DNA of 34,764 bases. It comes from Kiritimatiellales bacterium (GTDB lineage: Bacteria > Verrucomicrobiota > Kiritimatiellia > Kiritimatiellales > Pontiellaceae). Below, one piece after another: positions 26,441-34,764 of the stretch; within the stretch, counting starts at the first letter, position 1, and each line of letters opens with the position of its first letter. The stretch covers positions 1 to 34,764 of the forward strand of contig QIHI01000132.1 in NCBI GenBank assembly GCA_003230915.1, in the 5' to 3' direction. The position numbers and the translations under genes were made by a program. Below the pieces are notes generated by a model. It worked only from the letters and a program-made list of their open reading frames with translations. It was not told the origin of the DNA and made no database searches.

Positions 26441-26980
26441 ATGTTGAAACGTGATGAAGCGGCGTTGGTATTTATTGATGTGCAGGGGAAGCTGCATGGA
26501 ATCATGGATGGGAAGGAGGTGCTTGATGGCAACCTGACGCGGATGATCGAGTGCGCGAAGCTGCTGGAGATTCCGATTGTTGGCACGGAGCAAATTCCCG
26601 AAAAGCTCGGCCCGACCACCGAACTATTTAAATCGTTGCTTGCCGATATTCCAATGATTGGAAAATCGGCTTTCAGCTGTTGTGGTGAGCCAAAGTTTAT
26701 GGAGGCTTTTCAGGCTTTGAGGAAACCACAGGCGATACTTATCGGGATCGAGGCTCATGTCTGCGTCTACCAAACCGCCCTCGATTTGCTTGAGGATGGA
26801 ATCGAAGTGTTTGTGGTGGCCGATGCGGTATCGTCGCGTACTCTCGAAAACAAAGCGCTGGCACTGCAGGCCATGCACGATGCCGGGGCAAAGGTGCTTC
26901 CGGCTGAAACCATTCTATTTGCTTTGCTGCGCGATGCCGCCGACCCGCACTTTAAGGGATTGCTCAAATTGATCAAATAG
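26441..26980 (+). CDS. Isochorismatase-family hydrolase
   Basis: DEAALVFIDVQGKLH...VGTEQIPEKLGPT...FSCCGEPKFMEAFQALRKPQAILIGIEAHVCVYQTALDLLEDGIEVFVVADAVSSR. Confidence 0.92.
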   Translation: MLKRDEAALVFIDVQGKLHGIMDGKEVLDGNLTRMIECAKLLEIPIVGTEQIPEKLGPTTELFKSLLADIPMIGKSAFSCCGEPKFMEAFQALRKPQAILIGIEAHVCVYQTALDLLEDGIEVFVVADAVSSRTLENKALALQAMHDAGAKVLPAETILFALLRDAADPHFKGLLKLIK

Positions 26981-27059
26981 GGGAATCGCTCATGGAATGG
27001 GTACTTTCCTTTTCGCGAATCCGCGCTACAGTCCCGTCGTTGAACGGAGGGACATTGCA

Positions 27060-27395
27060 ATGAGTACGTATAAATTGACGGATAAGCGGTGCAAACCGTG
27101 CGAGGGCGGCGTTGCGCCGTTGACTCTGAAAAAGGCCGATGTGCTGCTGGCGCACCTTGATGACTGGTTGCACGAGGGTTGTGAAATCAAGAAGACTTTT
27201 ACCTTTAAGAACTACTATCGGACGATGGCGTTTGTGAATGCGGCGGCCTATGTTTCGCATGGTGAGGATCATCATCCGGATATGCTAGTGGGTTATAAAA
27301 CCTGCACCGTGACCTACACTACGCATGCGATCGGCGGGCTATCGGAGAACGATTTCATCTGCGCCGCCAAGCTGGACGAGCTCTACGCTTCGTAG
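27060..27395 (+). CDS. phhB: Pterin-4a-carbinolamine dehydratase
   Basis: Start ATG 27060; KTFTFKNYYRTMAFVNAAAYVSHGEDHHPDMLVGYKTCTVTYTTHAIGGLSENDFICAAKLDEL. Confidence 0.93.
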   Translation: MSTYKLTDKRCKPCEGGVAPLTLKKADVLLAHLDDWLHEGCEIKKTFTFKNYYRTMAFVNAAAYVSHGEDHHPDMLVGYKTCTVTYTTHAIGGLSENDFICAAKLDELYAS

Positions 27396-27814
27396 ACGAT
27401 GTATTTTTTGAGGTCGTTGCCCGCGAGGAATTCGGGGATGAGCTTCTTGCGGGCGGAGGCGCCGTGGGCGTGGACAGAGGCGGGATCTTTCGTGATGAGC
27501 GGGTGCCAGTCAGGTAGGGGCTTGCCTTCGGCCATCAGGCGGTAGGCGCAGGTGTCGGGCATCCACTGGAAGTGTTCTGGGTGGTCGGTCGAGAGTACGG
27601 CACAATCGGGAACGGTTTCGTGGCGGTTGAGATAGTCGGTGCAGCGGCAGGAGTTGACATCGAGCATGCGGCAGGCGACGTAGGTGTAGTGGACTTCGCC
27701 AGTGTCCTCATCTTCCAGTTTGTGGACACAGCATTTTGCGCAACCGTCGCAAAGGGATTCCCATTCGGTTTCGTTCAGTTCGTGGAGTTTCTTAGTTTCC
27801 CAGAAGGGGGGCAT
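27383..27814 (-). CDS. YcgN-like Cys-cluster protein (UPF0153/UPF0260 type)
   Basis: ESLCDGCAKCCVHKLEDEDTGEVHYTYVACRMLDVNSCRCTDYLNR...WMPDTCAYRL; GGGAGG upstream of ATG 27814. Confidence 0.85.
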   Translation of the reverse strand: MPPFWETKKLHELNETEWESLCDGCAKCCVHKLEDEDTGEVHYTYVACRMLDVNSCRCTDYLNRHETVPDCAVLSTDHPEHFQWMPDTCAYRLMAEGKPLPDWHPLITKDPASVHAHGASARKKLIPEFLAGNDLKKYIVYEA

Positions 27815-27815
27815 G

Positions 27816-30293
27816 TCATCCTCCCGCATATTTGTTGATTAGCGCAACGAGATCCTTGCGACTGACGGGCTTGGAAATATAGTCGTTCATGCCGCCGTCG
27901 AGGCATTTTTTCCGATCATCCTTCATGGCGTGAGCTGTGATGGCAATGATGGGGATTTGTGCAATATCGCTGTGCATGGCACGGATGCGGGCGGTAGCTT
28001 CAAAACCATCCATGACGGGCATCTGACAATCCATCAAGACGACGTCGTAGGTATCCTTTCGGATCTGTTGGATAGCATCTTGCCCATTTCCGGCAATATC
28101 CACCAGACAACCGGCTTTACGCAGGATGGCCGCGGCAACCTGTTGATTGACCTTGTTGTCTTCAACCAGCAGAACTTTTACGCCTGGACGAAGCAGGATT
28201 TCCACATGATCTCCGCGCGGCTTTTTGGGTTCCGCCGGATGGTTGGCAGGAGAGAGGGCGAGGTTGAAGAAAAAAGTGGATCCGCGACCGGAGGAACTGA
28301 TCAGCCCGATCTTTCCCCCCATTAGTTCGATGAGCTGTTTGCAGATGGCCAGTCCGAGGCCGGTGCCGCCATACATCCGTTTGGCGGATCCATCGACCTG
28401 CGTGAATTTTTCAAAGATGGAGGCTTGTTGCTCCTTGGGAATGCCGATGCCAGTGTCAATAATCTGGAAATAGAGATCACCGCCCGAGCCGCTCGATTGA
28501 CGTTCGATGTTGAGAGCCACCGAGCCTTGGTGGGTGAATTTAATGGCGTTGCCCACGAGATTGACCAGCACCTGCTCCAGAAGGCCTTCGTCGCCGACGA
28601 CGTAGAGTGGCACATCATCTTGACAGGCGCAGTGGATTTTGATGCCGTTCTGCTTGGCTTCGGATTGGAATCGTAGATGAATATTTTTGCACATTTCTCG
28701 CAGGTCGAGAGACGACTCGCGAACATCCATCTGACCCGCTTCAATTTTAGAAATATCGAGCACGTGGTTAATGATGTTTAGCAGGCCATTGGTCGATTGC
28801 AGGATGGTATCGGTACAATTTTCTTGCTCGACGGAGAGCGAGGTGTCGGCCAACAGTTCTGCCATGCCGACGATCCCGTTGAGAGGTGTACGAATTTCGT
28901 GGCTCATGTTGGCGAGGAACTCGCTTTTGGCCCGACTGGCATTTTCGGCGATCTCCCGGGCCTGCTCCGCCATTTCCTTGGAATCCTCTGCCATTTGGCG
29001 GGCGGCGTGAATTTTTCCCTCTGCTTCTTTGCGCAGGGCGATGTCGCGGGAGTGGAGTTGGAGTACTTTCTGTCCGTCTAGCGTAAGCAGTGTTCCGGTC
29101 ATCTCGACCGGGGTAACTGATCCGTCGGAGGCCATGCTGGAGCCTTCGCATTGCTTCAGCTCGCCGGAGAACCACATGCGCATATTGTCGTCCACGGAGT
29201 TATGGAAGGTGGACGGAACCAGATCATATACGGTCTTAGAGAGCAGCTCGTTTTTCTTCATTTTCACAGATTTACAGGCGCGTGAGTTGGAGGCGACGAT
29301 GGTTCCTTTCCGGTCAAGGATGAAAACGGCATCCGGGGAATTTTCAAAAAACTGACGTAGCCGCTCTTCGCTTTCGGCGTGCTGCCGCGTACGTTCCTTC
29401 ACCTTCCGATGCAGATTACGGTTCCAGAGCAGGATCATCAAAATGGTGCCGACCACCGCCAGCGCAACCCCTGATACGATGAGCAGGTAGGCCCGCAAGG
29501 GCGGGCGGTGCTGTGCGTATTCCGAGCCGAGCCATTTTCCCTGAATTCTATAGAGCGTTCCATTTTGCTGCGCATGGGCAATACCCTTGTTGATGATTCC
29601 GCGCAGCATGTCGTCGCCATCCCGTACAGCCATGCAGAGCCGGGTAGTAAAGAGCGGGTCGCCAACCGCTTTGAGATCGTTCGACTCTGCGGCAACGAGG
29701 TGGTGATGAGCCACCAACTCGTTGCCGATCATGGCGTCGGCCTCCCCAGCCATTACGAGAGCGATACTTTCCTTGATCGTCGACACGAATTTAATTTCGC
29801 ACATTACCTTGTTTCGCTGGAGAATTTCTAAGACATGACTAGAGGCCATGATGGCGACGCGCTGGCCCTCCAGATCTGAAATCTCCCTGATCACTTCATT
29901 ATCGCTACGTACGAATAGGGTGATTGGAGTCGTTTTGAGGAGGGAGGAGAAATCGAATTCATCGTTGCGTTCCGAGGTCTGGACAAGGGAGGTCATGGCA
30001 TCCACCTCCCCCGTACGCAGGAGTTCGAGGGCTTCGGACAGTGGAGCAGGTTCGAACCGAATTTTGAAGCCCATATAGGCGGCCATCCACTGAGCCAGCT
30101 CAACATTCATTCCACTCAATTGTTTTTTGCGAGCGAACTCGAACGGGGCATAGTTCGGTTGCACTGCAAATACAATTTCACCCTTGGCCTTAAGGTATTC
30201 ATATTCCTCGGCGCTCAATGGAGCGGCCTGCAAATTTCCGGAAAGCAGGACAATTCCGCCGAGGATGAACAGTCTATGGAATATAATTTTCAT
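27816..30293 (-). CDS. Hybrid histidine kinase: periplasmic SBP_bac_3-like sensor + TM + PAS + HisKA/HATPase + receiver
   Basis: Signal peptide MKIIFHRLFILGGIVLLSGNLQA; IVFAVQPNYAPFEFARKKQLSGMNVELAQWMA; PDAVFILDRKGTIVASN; NMSHEIRTPLNGIVGMAEL; ADTGIGIPKEQ-like N/G boxes; REC VLLVEDNKVNQQVAAAILRKAG...LMDCQMPVMDG. Confidence 0.93.
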   Translation of the reverse strand: MKIIFHRLFILGGIVLLSGNLQAAPLSAEEYEYLKAKGEIVFAVQPNYAPFEFARKKQLSGMNVELAQWMAAYMGFKIRFEPAPLSEALELLRTGEVDAMTSLVQTSERNDEFDFSSLLKTTPITLFVRSDNEVIREISDLEGQRVAIMASSHVLEILQRNKVMCEIKFVSTIKESIALVMAGEADAMIGNELVAHHHLVAAESNDLKAVGDPLFTTRLCMAVRDGDDMLRGIINKGIAHAQQNGTLYRIQGKWLGSEYAQHRPPLRAYLLIVSGVALAVVGTILMILLWNRNLHRKVKERTRQHAESEERLRQFFENSPDAVFILDRKGTIVASNSRACKSVKMKKNELLSKTVYDLVPSTFHNSVDDNMRMWFSGELKQCEGSSMASDGSVTPVEMTGTLLTLDGQKVLQLHSRDIALRKEAEGKIHAARQMAEDSKEMAEQAREIAENASRAKSEFLANMSHEIRTPLNGIVGMAELLADTSLSVEQENCTDTILQSTNGLLNIINHVLDISKIEAGQMDVRESSLDLREMCKNIHLRFQSEAKQNGIKIHCACQDDVPLYVVGDEGLLEQVLVNLVGNAIKFTHQGSVALNIERQSSGSGGDLYFQIIDTGIGIPKEQQASIFEKFTQVDGSAKRMYGGTGLGLAICKQLIELMGGKIGLISSSGRGSTFFFNLALSPANHPAEPKKPRGDHVEILLRPGVKVLLVEDNKVNQQVAAAILRKAGCLVDIAGNGQDAIQQIRKDTYDVVLMDCQMPVMDGFEATARIRAMHSDIAQIPIIAITAHAMKDDRKKCLDGGMNDYISKPVSRKDLVALINKYAGG

Positions 30294-30415
30294 ACAGGTC
30301 TTAAGAAGCGCCTCACTATATGGTTTGGCAGGGAGTCGGCAAACAAAAATATGGTTCCGAATCATGTGGCTTTGCCTTTAATGCAGAGGGTGATTCTTCT
30401 AGGATCTTCCGTGTT

Positions 30416-30898
30416 ATGGTCGAACTTAAGAAGGTAGCCTATGTGATGCAACGGTTCTTTCCCGAAAAATGGGGAGGTACCGAGAGTGTGGTTTTCAACT
30501 TTTCGCGGGAGCTCATCCGGCAAGGAATTTAGAGTAAAAAAAATTGTACCGACATGTTTTCCGCATCTGGAGATCCCTCTTTTGAACACGTTCTAATTCG
30601 GCGATTCCGCTATCTCGTGGTTCGGGCTCTCTTCGGCGGTGAAGGAAAAATACCTGTCGCTCATCCACACGCACGTACAGCAGTCGGCTGGGCAGCGGGG
30701 TTGCCGGTGCTAGCTAATCGGGTCGGCGGGATTCCGGGCTTTACGACCAACCGGGAAAATATTCTTTTGGCGGAAAAGGACGGCGAAGCGGCACTGGTCG
30801 AACGGATGGGGGAGCTTGCGGATGAGCCGAGCTTACGAAAAAGCCTTGTGGTAGCCGCGCGGGTGCAGAAAATCCACGATTTTATTTTACGTGATTAA
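30416..30898 (+). pseudogene. Degenerate GT4-like glycosyltransferase (in-frame TAG, central region lost)
   Basis: One frame: MVELKKVAYVMQRFFPEKWGGTESVVFNFSRELIRQGI* SKKNCTDMFSASGDPSFEHVLIRRFRYLVVRALFGGEGKIPVAHPHARTAVGWAAGLPVLANRVGGIPGFTTNRENILLAEKDGEAALVERM...; N- and C-terminal GT4-like motifs are present, the middle is missing. Confidence 0.75.
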
Positions 30899-30952
30899 GA
30901 CTGGCGACAGCGCGCGTTTTTAATCAATATACGCTCTTTTCGACCCATAAAG

Positions 30953-31222
30953 ATGAAAGGCGGGACTCGTATGCCTCATAAGGAAATAAAGAAACAGATC
31001 GGCGAACTTAAAAACGAACTGGAACAAACAGCGCGGGAAACCGGATTTCTCGAAGAGAAACTGGAGCAGGCTCGTGAGGGAATTGAACGCTATACCCCCG
31101 AAGCCGTTCAGGATTTTGCAGAAACCCTCCAGCGCGAGGCCGAAGCCTTTGAAGTCGAACATCCCCGCATTACCGCCCTCATCAACCAGATAACGACCGC
31201 GCTGAGCAACCTCGGAATTTAA
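30953..31222 (+). CDS. DUF4404-family small coiled-coil protein
   Basis: C-terminal FEVEHPRITALINQITTALSNLGI resembles the DUF4404 ending; start 30953 or 30971. Confidence 0.7.
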   Translation: MKGGTRMPHKEIKKQIGELKNELEQTARETGFLEEKLEQAREGIERYTPEAVQDFAETLQREAEAFEVEHPRITALINQITTALSNLGI

Positions 31223-31234
31223 CGGAGAAATTGA

Positions 31235-32605
31235 ATGACAAAAATTTGCTGCATTGGAGCCGGCTATGTCGGTGGCCCCACCATGGCGATGATCGCCAAG
31301 AAATGCCCGAACATTCAGGTTACGGTCGTGGACATCAATGAAAAGCGGATCGCCGCCTGGCAGTCCGATGACCTCCCGATCTACGAACCTGGACTCGACG
31401 AAGTCGTCAAAGAAGCACTGGGCCGCAATCTCTTTTTCTCCACCGAAGTCGATCAAGGTATCATCGATGCCGACATTGTTTTTGTGAGCGTGAATACGCC
31501 CACCAAAACCTTTGGCGAAGGTGCGGGCTGCGCATCCGACCTCCAATACTGGGAACTCTGCGCCCGTCGCATTAAGGAGGTTTCCACCTCCGATAAGATT
31601 ATCGTCGAAAAGAGCACCCTGCCGGTTCGTACCGCCGAGGCGATGGAGCGTGTACTGCATAGCGGCCAGAGCACCGTTCATTTCGAAGTTCTTTCGAATC
31701 CCGAATTCCTCGCCGAAGGCACGGCGGTTGCCGATCTGGAAAATCCTGACCGCGTATTGATCGGCGGGCACGAAACCCCGTCCGGCCAAAAGGCTTTGCA
31801 GACGCTGGTCGAGATCTATTCCAACTGGATCCCGCGCGAGCGTATTCTTACCGCGAACGTCTGGTCGGCTGAGCTTTCTAAACTTACGGCCAATGCCTTC
31901 CTTGCGCAGCGCGTTAGCTCCATTAACGCCATCTCTGCCCTGTGTGAAGCCACCGAGGCCGATGTCAGCGAAGTCGCGCACGCCATCGGAACCGACAGCC
32001 GTATCGGCCCCAAATTCCTCAAGGCCAGTATCGGCTTCGGCGGCTCCTGCTTTAAAAAGGATATTCTCAACCTCGTCTACCTCTGCGAAAGCTATGGCCT
32101 TCAAGAACCGGCCGACTATTGGCGGCAGGTGGTCACCATGAACGAGTATCAGGAAATGCGCTTTGTTCGCAATATGCTGCACAGCATGTTCAATACAATT
32201 GCTGGCAAGCGCATTGCCATCTTCGGTTTTGCCTTCAAGGCCGATACCGGCGACACCCGCGAGAGTCCAGCCATCAAGGTATGCCGGGAGTTAGCGGCAG
32301 AGCGCGCAAGCGTCGTGGTGTCCGATCCGAAGGCGATCGAAAATGCCAAGATTGAATTGGCGGAAGAGCTTGAGCAGATGGAGTTCGAAGAAGATCCCTA
32401 CGCCGCCGCCAATGGGGCACATGCCGTAGCCATCCTGACCGATTGGAAGGAGTATAAAGAACTGGACTACCAGCGGGTCTATGATTCGATGGCCAAGCCC
32501 GCCTTTATCTTCGATGGCCGCAACATGCTCGACCACCAAGCGCTCTTCGACATTGGCTTCGAGGTCTATTCCATCGGCAAAGGCCGCAAGACCCACCTGA
32601 AATAA
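31235..32605 (+). CDS. ugd: UDP-glucose 6-dehydrogenase, animal-type subfamily
   Basis: [40 protein letters not shown]...[12 protein letters not shown]...NLFFST...VNTPTKTFG...[25 protein letters not shown]...[19 protein letters not shown]. Confidence 0.96.
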   Translation: MTKICCIGAGYVGGPTMAMIAKKCPNIQVTVVDINEKRIAAWQSDDLPIYEPGLDEVVKEALGRNLFFSTEVDQGIIDADIVFVSVNTPTKTFGEGAGCASDLQYWELCARRIKEVSTSDKIIVEKSTLPVRTAEAMERVLHSGQSTVHFEVLSNPEFLAEGTAVADLENPDRVLIGGHETPSGQKALQTLVEIYSNWIPRERILTANVWSAELSKLTANAFLAQRVSSINAISALCEATEADVSEVAHAIGTDSRIGPKFLKASIGFGGSCFKKDILNLVYLCESYGLQEPADYWRQVVTMNEYQEMRFVRNMLHSMFNTIAGKRIAIFGFAFKADTGDTRESPAIKVCRELAAERASVVVSDPKAIENAKIELAEELEQMEFEEDPYAAANGAHAVAILTDWKEYKELDYQRVYDSMAKPAFIFDGRNMLDHQALFDIGFEVYSIGKGRKTHLK

Positions 32606-32623
32606 TTGAACAAGGTAGAGGGA

Positions 32624-32905
32624 TCAGTTTAATAGTCTATCGATTTCACCGGACTCGATCAGAGATTCTAGTTTGCGCCAGCCCCCAATATAGCGTTGCC
32701 CAATGAATATTTGGGGGACAAATTCGACTTCCCCGCCGCAGCGCCGGTACATTTCTCGTGTAGTCTCAGAGTCGATAAAGGTATCTGAATCCTCATCATA
32801 CTCAATGGCGTAGGCTGTGAAGGTTACGCCCCGTCGATAGAAAAATAGGATGGCTTCGGTGCAGAGATCGCAGGTCTGTGAATAATAGATATCAACGTTG
32901 TTCAT
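32624..32905 (-). CDS. Glutaredoxin-like protein with CDLC motif
   Basis: VDIYYSQTCDLCTEAILFFYRRGVTFTAYAIEYDED...VEFVPQIFIGQRYIGGWRKLESLIESGEIDRLL. Confidence 0.85.
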   Translation of the reverse strand: MNNVDIYYSQTCDLCTEAILFFYRRGVTFTAYAIEYDEDSDTFIDSETTREMYRRCGGEVEFVPQIFIGQRYIGGWRKLESLIESGEIDRLLN

Positions 32906-33097
32906 GTGTTCCCTTTTTATCGAGTGATGCGTTGGAAGCCGAGTGTACTTTGCTGGAAGCCAGTCATTTTATCGCCTTTAATTGGATCTCTTAACGAGGG
33001 AAGTAACCTGCTCTATTTGGACGCAAAGTTCAAATATCCGTAGGGAATATTTTTCTGAGTTGTTATTGGACGGTGCTGAGCTACACTGGTTGATGAC

Positions 33098-34174
33098 ATG
33101 AGTAAATTCATCCAGAATGTGTGGAGACGGGCATGGTGGACGGGCGACCCCGATAAGGATTGTTCGGCGGGGTTGGCGGTGTTCGGTACACTGGAGATCC
33201 TGTCGGGCATCTTTTGCTTTGCATTGGCGATGCTGCTATTGATCGTGGTTTCGACGAGCGGATTGCATGGCATGAAGCCGATCCATTACCAGATCTCGAT
33301 GGGGTTTCTGCTCTACCTGACCGGTTGGTTTATCGTGATGGGATTAGGCAGCATCAAAGCGCGGCGTTGGGCGCGGGCATTGCTGATGGTTGGGGCATGG
33401 GGTTCCATTTTTTTCGGGACGCTGGCGCTCGCCTTGGTGTTGTATATCTTGCCGGAGGTCTATGGCCTGTTTTCCGATTCGAATCTGGTTTCGCCTAGAG
33501 TTGCGCTGAACATTCTTAATTTTTCTGTGGCGGGACTCATTTTTCTTCTAGTGGTTCTCCCACTAGCCTCGGTGGTATTCTATGGCTTGAACGGGGTCAA
33601 GGCCACTTGCGAACGGCGCAACCCTGCACCCTGTTGGACGGATCGCTGCCCGCTCCCATTACTGGCGATGAGTTTTATTTCCGCTTTGGGAAGCTTGTCC
33701 ATCGTAATTGGTGCCACTACGCATTATGTGGTGTTGTTTTTCGGGTACGTGGTCAGTGGGATTCCCGGTGCGCTGGTGGTAGCAGCCATCTCCATGGCAT
33801 CGGGCTATGTCGGGTGGGGTGCGTATACCCGCAGGATGCATGCATGGTGGGGAGCCTATGCCTTGGTGCTGCTGACTTCCTCATCGATGATGCTGACCTT
33901 TGCCGAGTTGGATATGATCGATCTCTACATGCAGATGGGCTATACCCTTGAACAGGTCGGTGCTCTGGAGGAGCTCCGGCCTATCAACTCAACTTTGCTG
34001 ACATTTCTCAGCGGCGTGTGGGGCATTATGGCCTGCGCCTTTCTGGTGTGGGTGCGCGACTGTTTCTCTCCGGAAAAGGATGAAGTCGAGGTGAAATCCC
34101 ACCAGCAGGTTAAGGCCGAAGCAGAAGCCGCCCTGCCTGAAGAGCCGCCCCGTGCGCGCATGCGACTTGATTAG
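33098..34174 (+). CDS. Multi-TM hypothetical membrane protein
   Basis: Several long hydrophobic segments (LEILSGIFCFALAMLLLIVVSTSG, ISMGFLLYLTGWFIVMGLG, ...); acidic/Glu-rich C-terminal tail. Confidence 0.75.
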   Translation: MSKFIQNVWRRAWWTGDPDKDCSAGLAVFGTLEILSGIFCFALAMLLLIVVSTSGLHGMKPIHYQISMGFLLYLTGWFIVMGLGSIKARRWARALLMVGAWGSIFFGTLALALVLYILPEVYGLFSDSNLVSPRVALNILNFSVAGLIFLLVVLPLASVVFYGLNGVKATCERRNPAPCWTDRCPLPLLAMSFISALGSLSIVIGATTHYVVLFFGYVVSGIPGALVVAAISMASGYVGWGAYTRRMHAWWGAYALVLLTSSSMMLTFAELDMIDLYMQMGYTLEQVGALEELRPINSTLLTFLSGVWGIMACAFLVWVRDCFSPEKDEVEVKSHQQVKAEAEAALPEEPPRARMRLD

Positions 34175-34185
34175 GGCGGTTTTGT

Positions 34186-34449
34186 TCAGCCGTTTTTTGT
34201 TGAGGAGGTTTTCGCTGGTTTACTTTCAGGGGGCCACATTCTTTTTGACTCCTGATGAGCCTTCGCGAAGGCGAGCAGGATCATCCGTGCGCAGACCGCC
34301 ACATCCCCATAGACCGAGAGAGCGTCGGACACTGCTTTTTTCTCCTCATCAGTGAAGCGAACGCTAATGGCTGCCTGTCTTTTGTACTTTGGATTCCTTT
34401 TATTGTTTGCCGAACAATGATGGGAATACAGAAAGAAAAAAGATATTTT
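34186..34449 (-). other. Start-codon-less open frame encoding a ribbon-helix-helix-like segment (possible pseudogene)
   Basis: Stop-to-stop minus frame: ...NNKRNPKYKRQAAISVRFTDEEKKAVSDALSVYGDVAVCARMILLAFAKAHQESKRMWPPESKPAKTSSTKNG*. No ATG/GTG/TTG upstream of the RHH-like part. Confidence 0.45.
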
Positions 34450-34581
34450 TTAGCGTTGCTGTGAAAATCTTTAAGATTCATAAAATAGGGTCGTTCATAG
34501 AACGAGTGGGGATTTCACAAATCTCTTTATTGAAAAATATTATATTCAGTCTTATCTAAATGAAGCAAAAAAAAAGGGGGA

Positions 34582-34764
34582 ATGGCTATGGTGCTGAAAG
34601 CTATTGGGGGAGTCATATTGGGTCTTATGCTGGGGAGCCCCGCCATCGCGAAAACTACGGAAGGGGCCTTGTTGGAAACCGTTCCTGCAATCTTGATTGT
34701 CGATAGCGAGCAAGCGCTAGGGGAACGTTTGGAGTCGATTCAGCGTCAGTATCTTCCGGTCAGC
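34582..34764 (+). CDS. N-terminus of an exported protein, runs off the right edge
   Basis: AGGGGG upstream of ATG 34582; MAMVLKAIGGVILGLMLGSPAIAKTTEGALLETVPAILIVDSEQ..., open to the end. Confidence 0.65.
   Translation, partial: MAMVLKAIGGVILGLMLGSPAIAKTTEGALLETVPAILIVDSEQALGERLESIQRQYLPVS

Noticed and set aside
30920-32182. 420-aa minus ORF
   Set aside because: Antisense of ugd and DUF4404, which have recognisable family sequences.
1-34764. CRISPR arrays, prophage, complete IS elements, defence systems
   Set aside because: No spaced direct repeats, transposase, integrase, phage structural or recognised defence genes seen in either strand.

Overview
34.8 kb bacterial chromosomal window. The gene content and protein families look like a PVC-group organism (Verrucomicrobiota/Kiritimatiellota-like); that placement is an inference, no search was run. 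Most of the window is ordinary chromosome. I could assign: PurL (partial, left edge), a HEAT-repeat-like exported protein, a cupin, a CvpA-like protein, DNA polymerase IV, tRNA-Leu(GAG), an AEC transporter, a LysM lipoprotein with SppA, KdsD/KpsF, a PpiD/SurA-like foldase, FxsA, a HAD-UbiA fusion, a PfkB kinase, TsaE/TsaB, a TIGR03790-like protein, an alpha/beta hydrolase, an NtrB/NtrC-like pair, an isochorismatase, PhhB, a YcgN-like protein, an SBP-sensor hybrid kinase, DUF4404, an animal-type UDP-glucose dehydrogenase and a glutaredoxin. No phage, CRISPR array or complete mobile element was seen. The main unexplained signals are: (a) a recurrent perfect palindrome TTCCAA-N3-TTGGAA (four copies, two in divergent promoter regions); (b) a 91-nt nested inverted-repeat element at 4725-4815; (c) a composite hairpin ending in a U-tract before the ppiD-like gene; (d) two decayed genes, a glycosyltransferase with an in-frame TAG and a lost centre and a methyltransferase C-terminal remnant; (e) a conserved-looking ribbon-helix-helix-like reading frame with no start codon; (f) a disordered/zinc-finger protein of unknown function.
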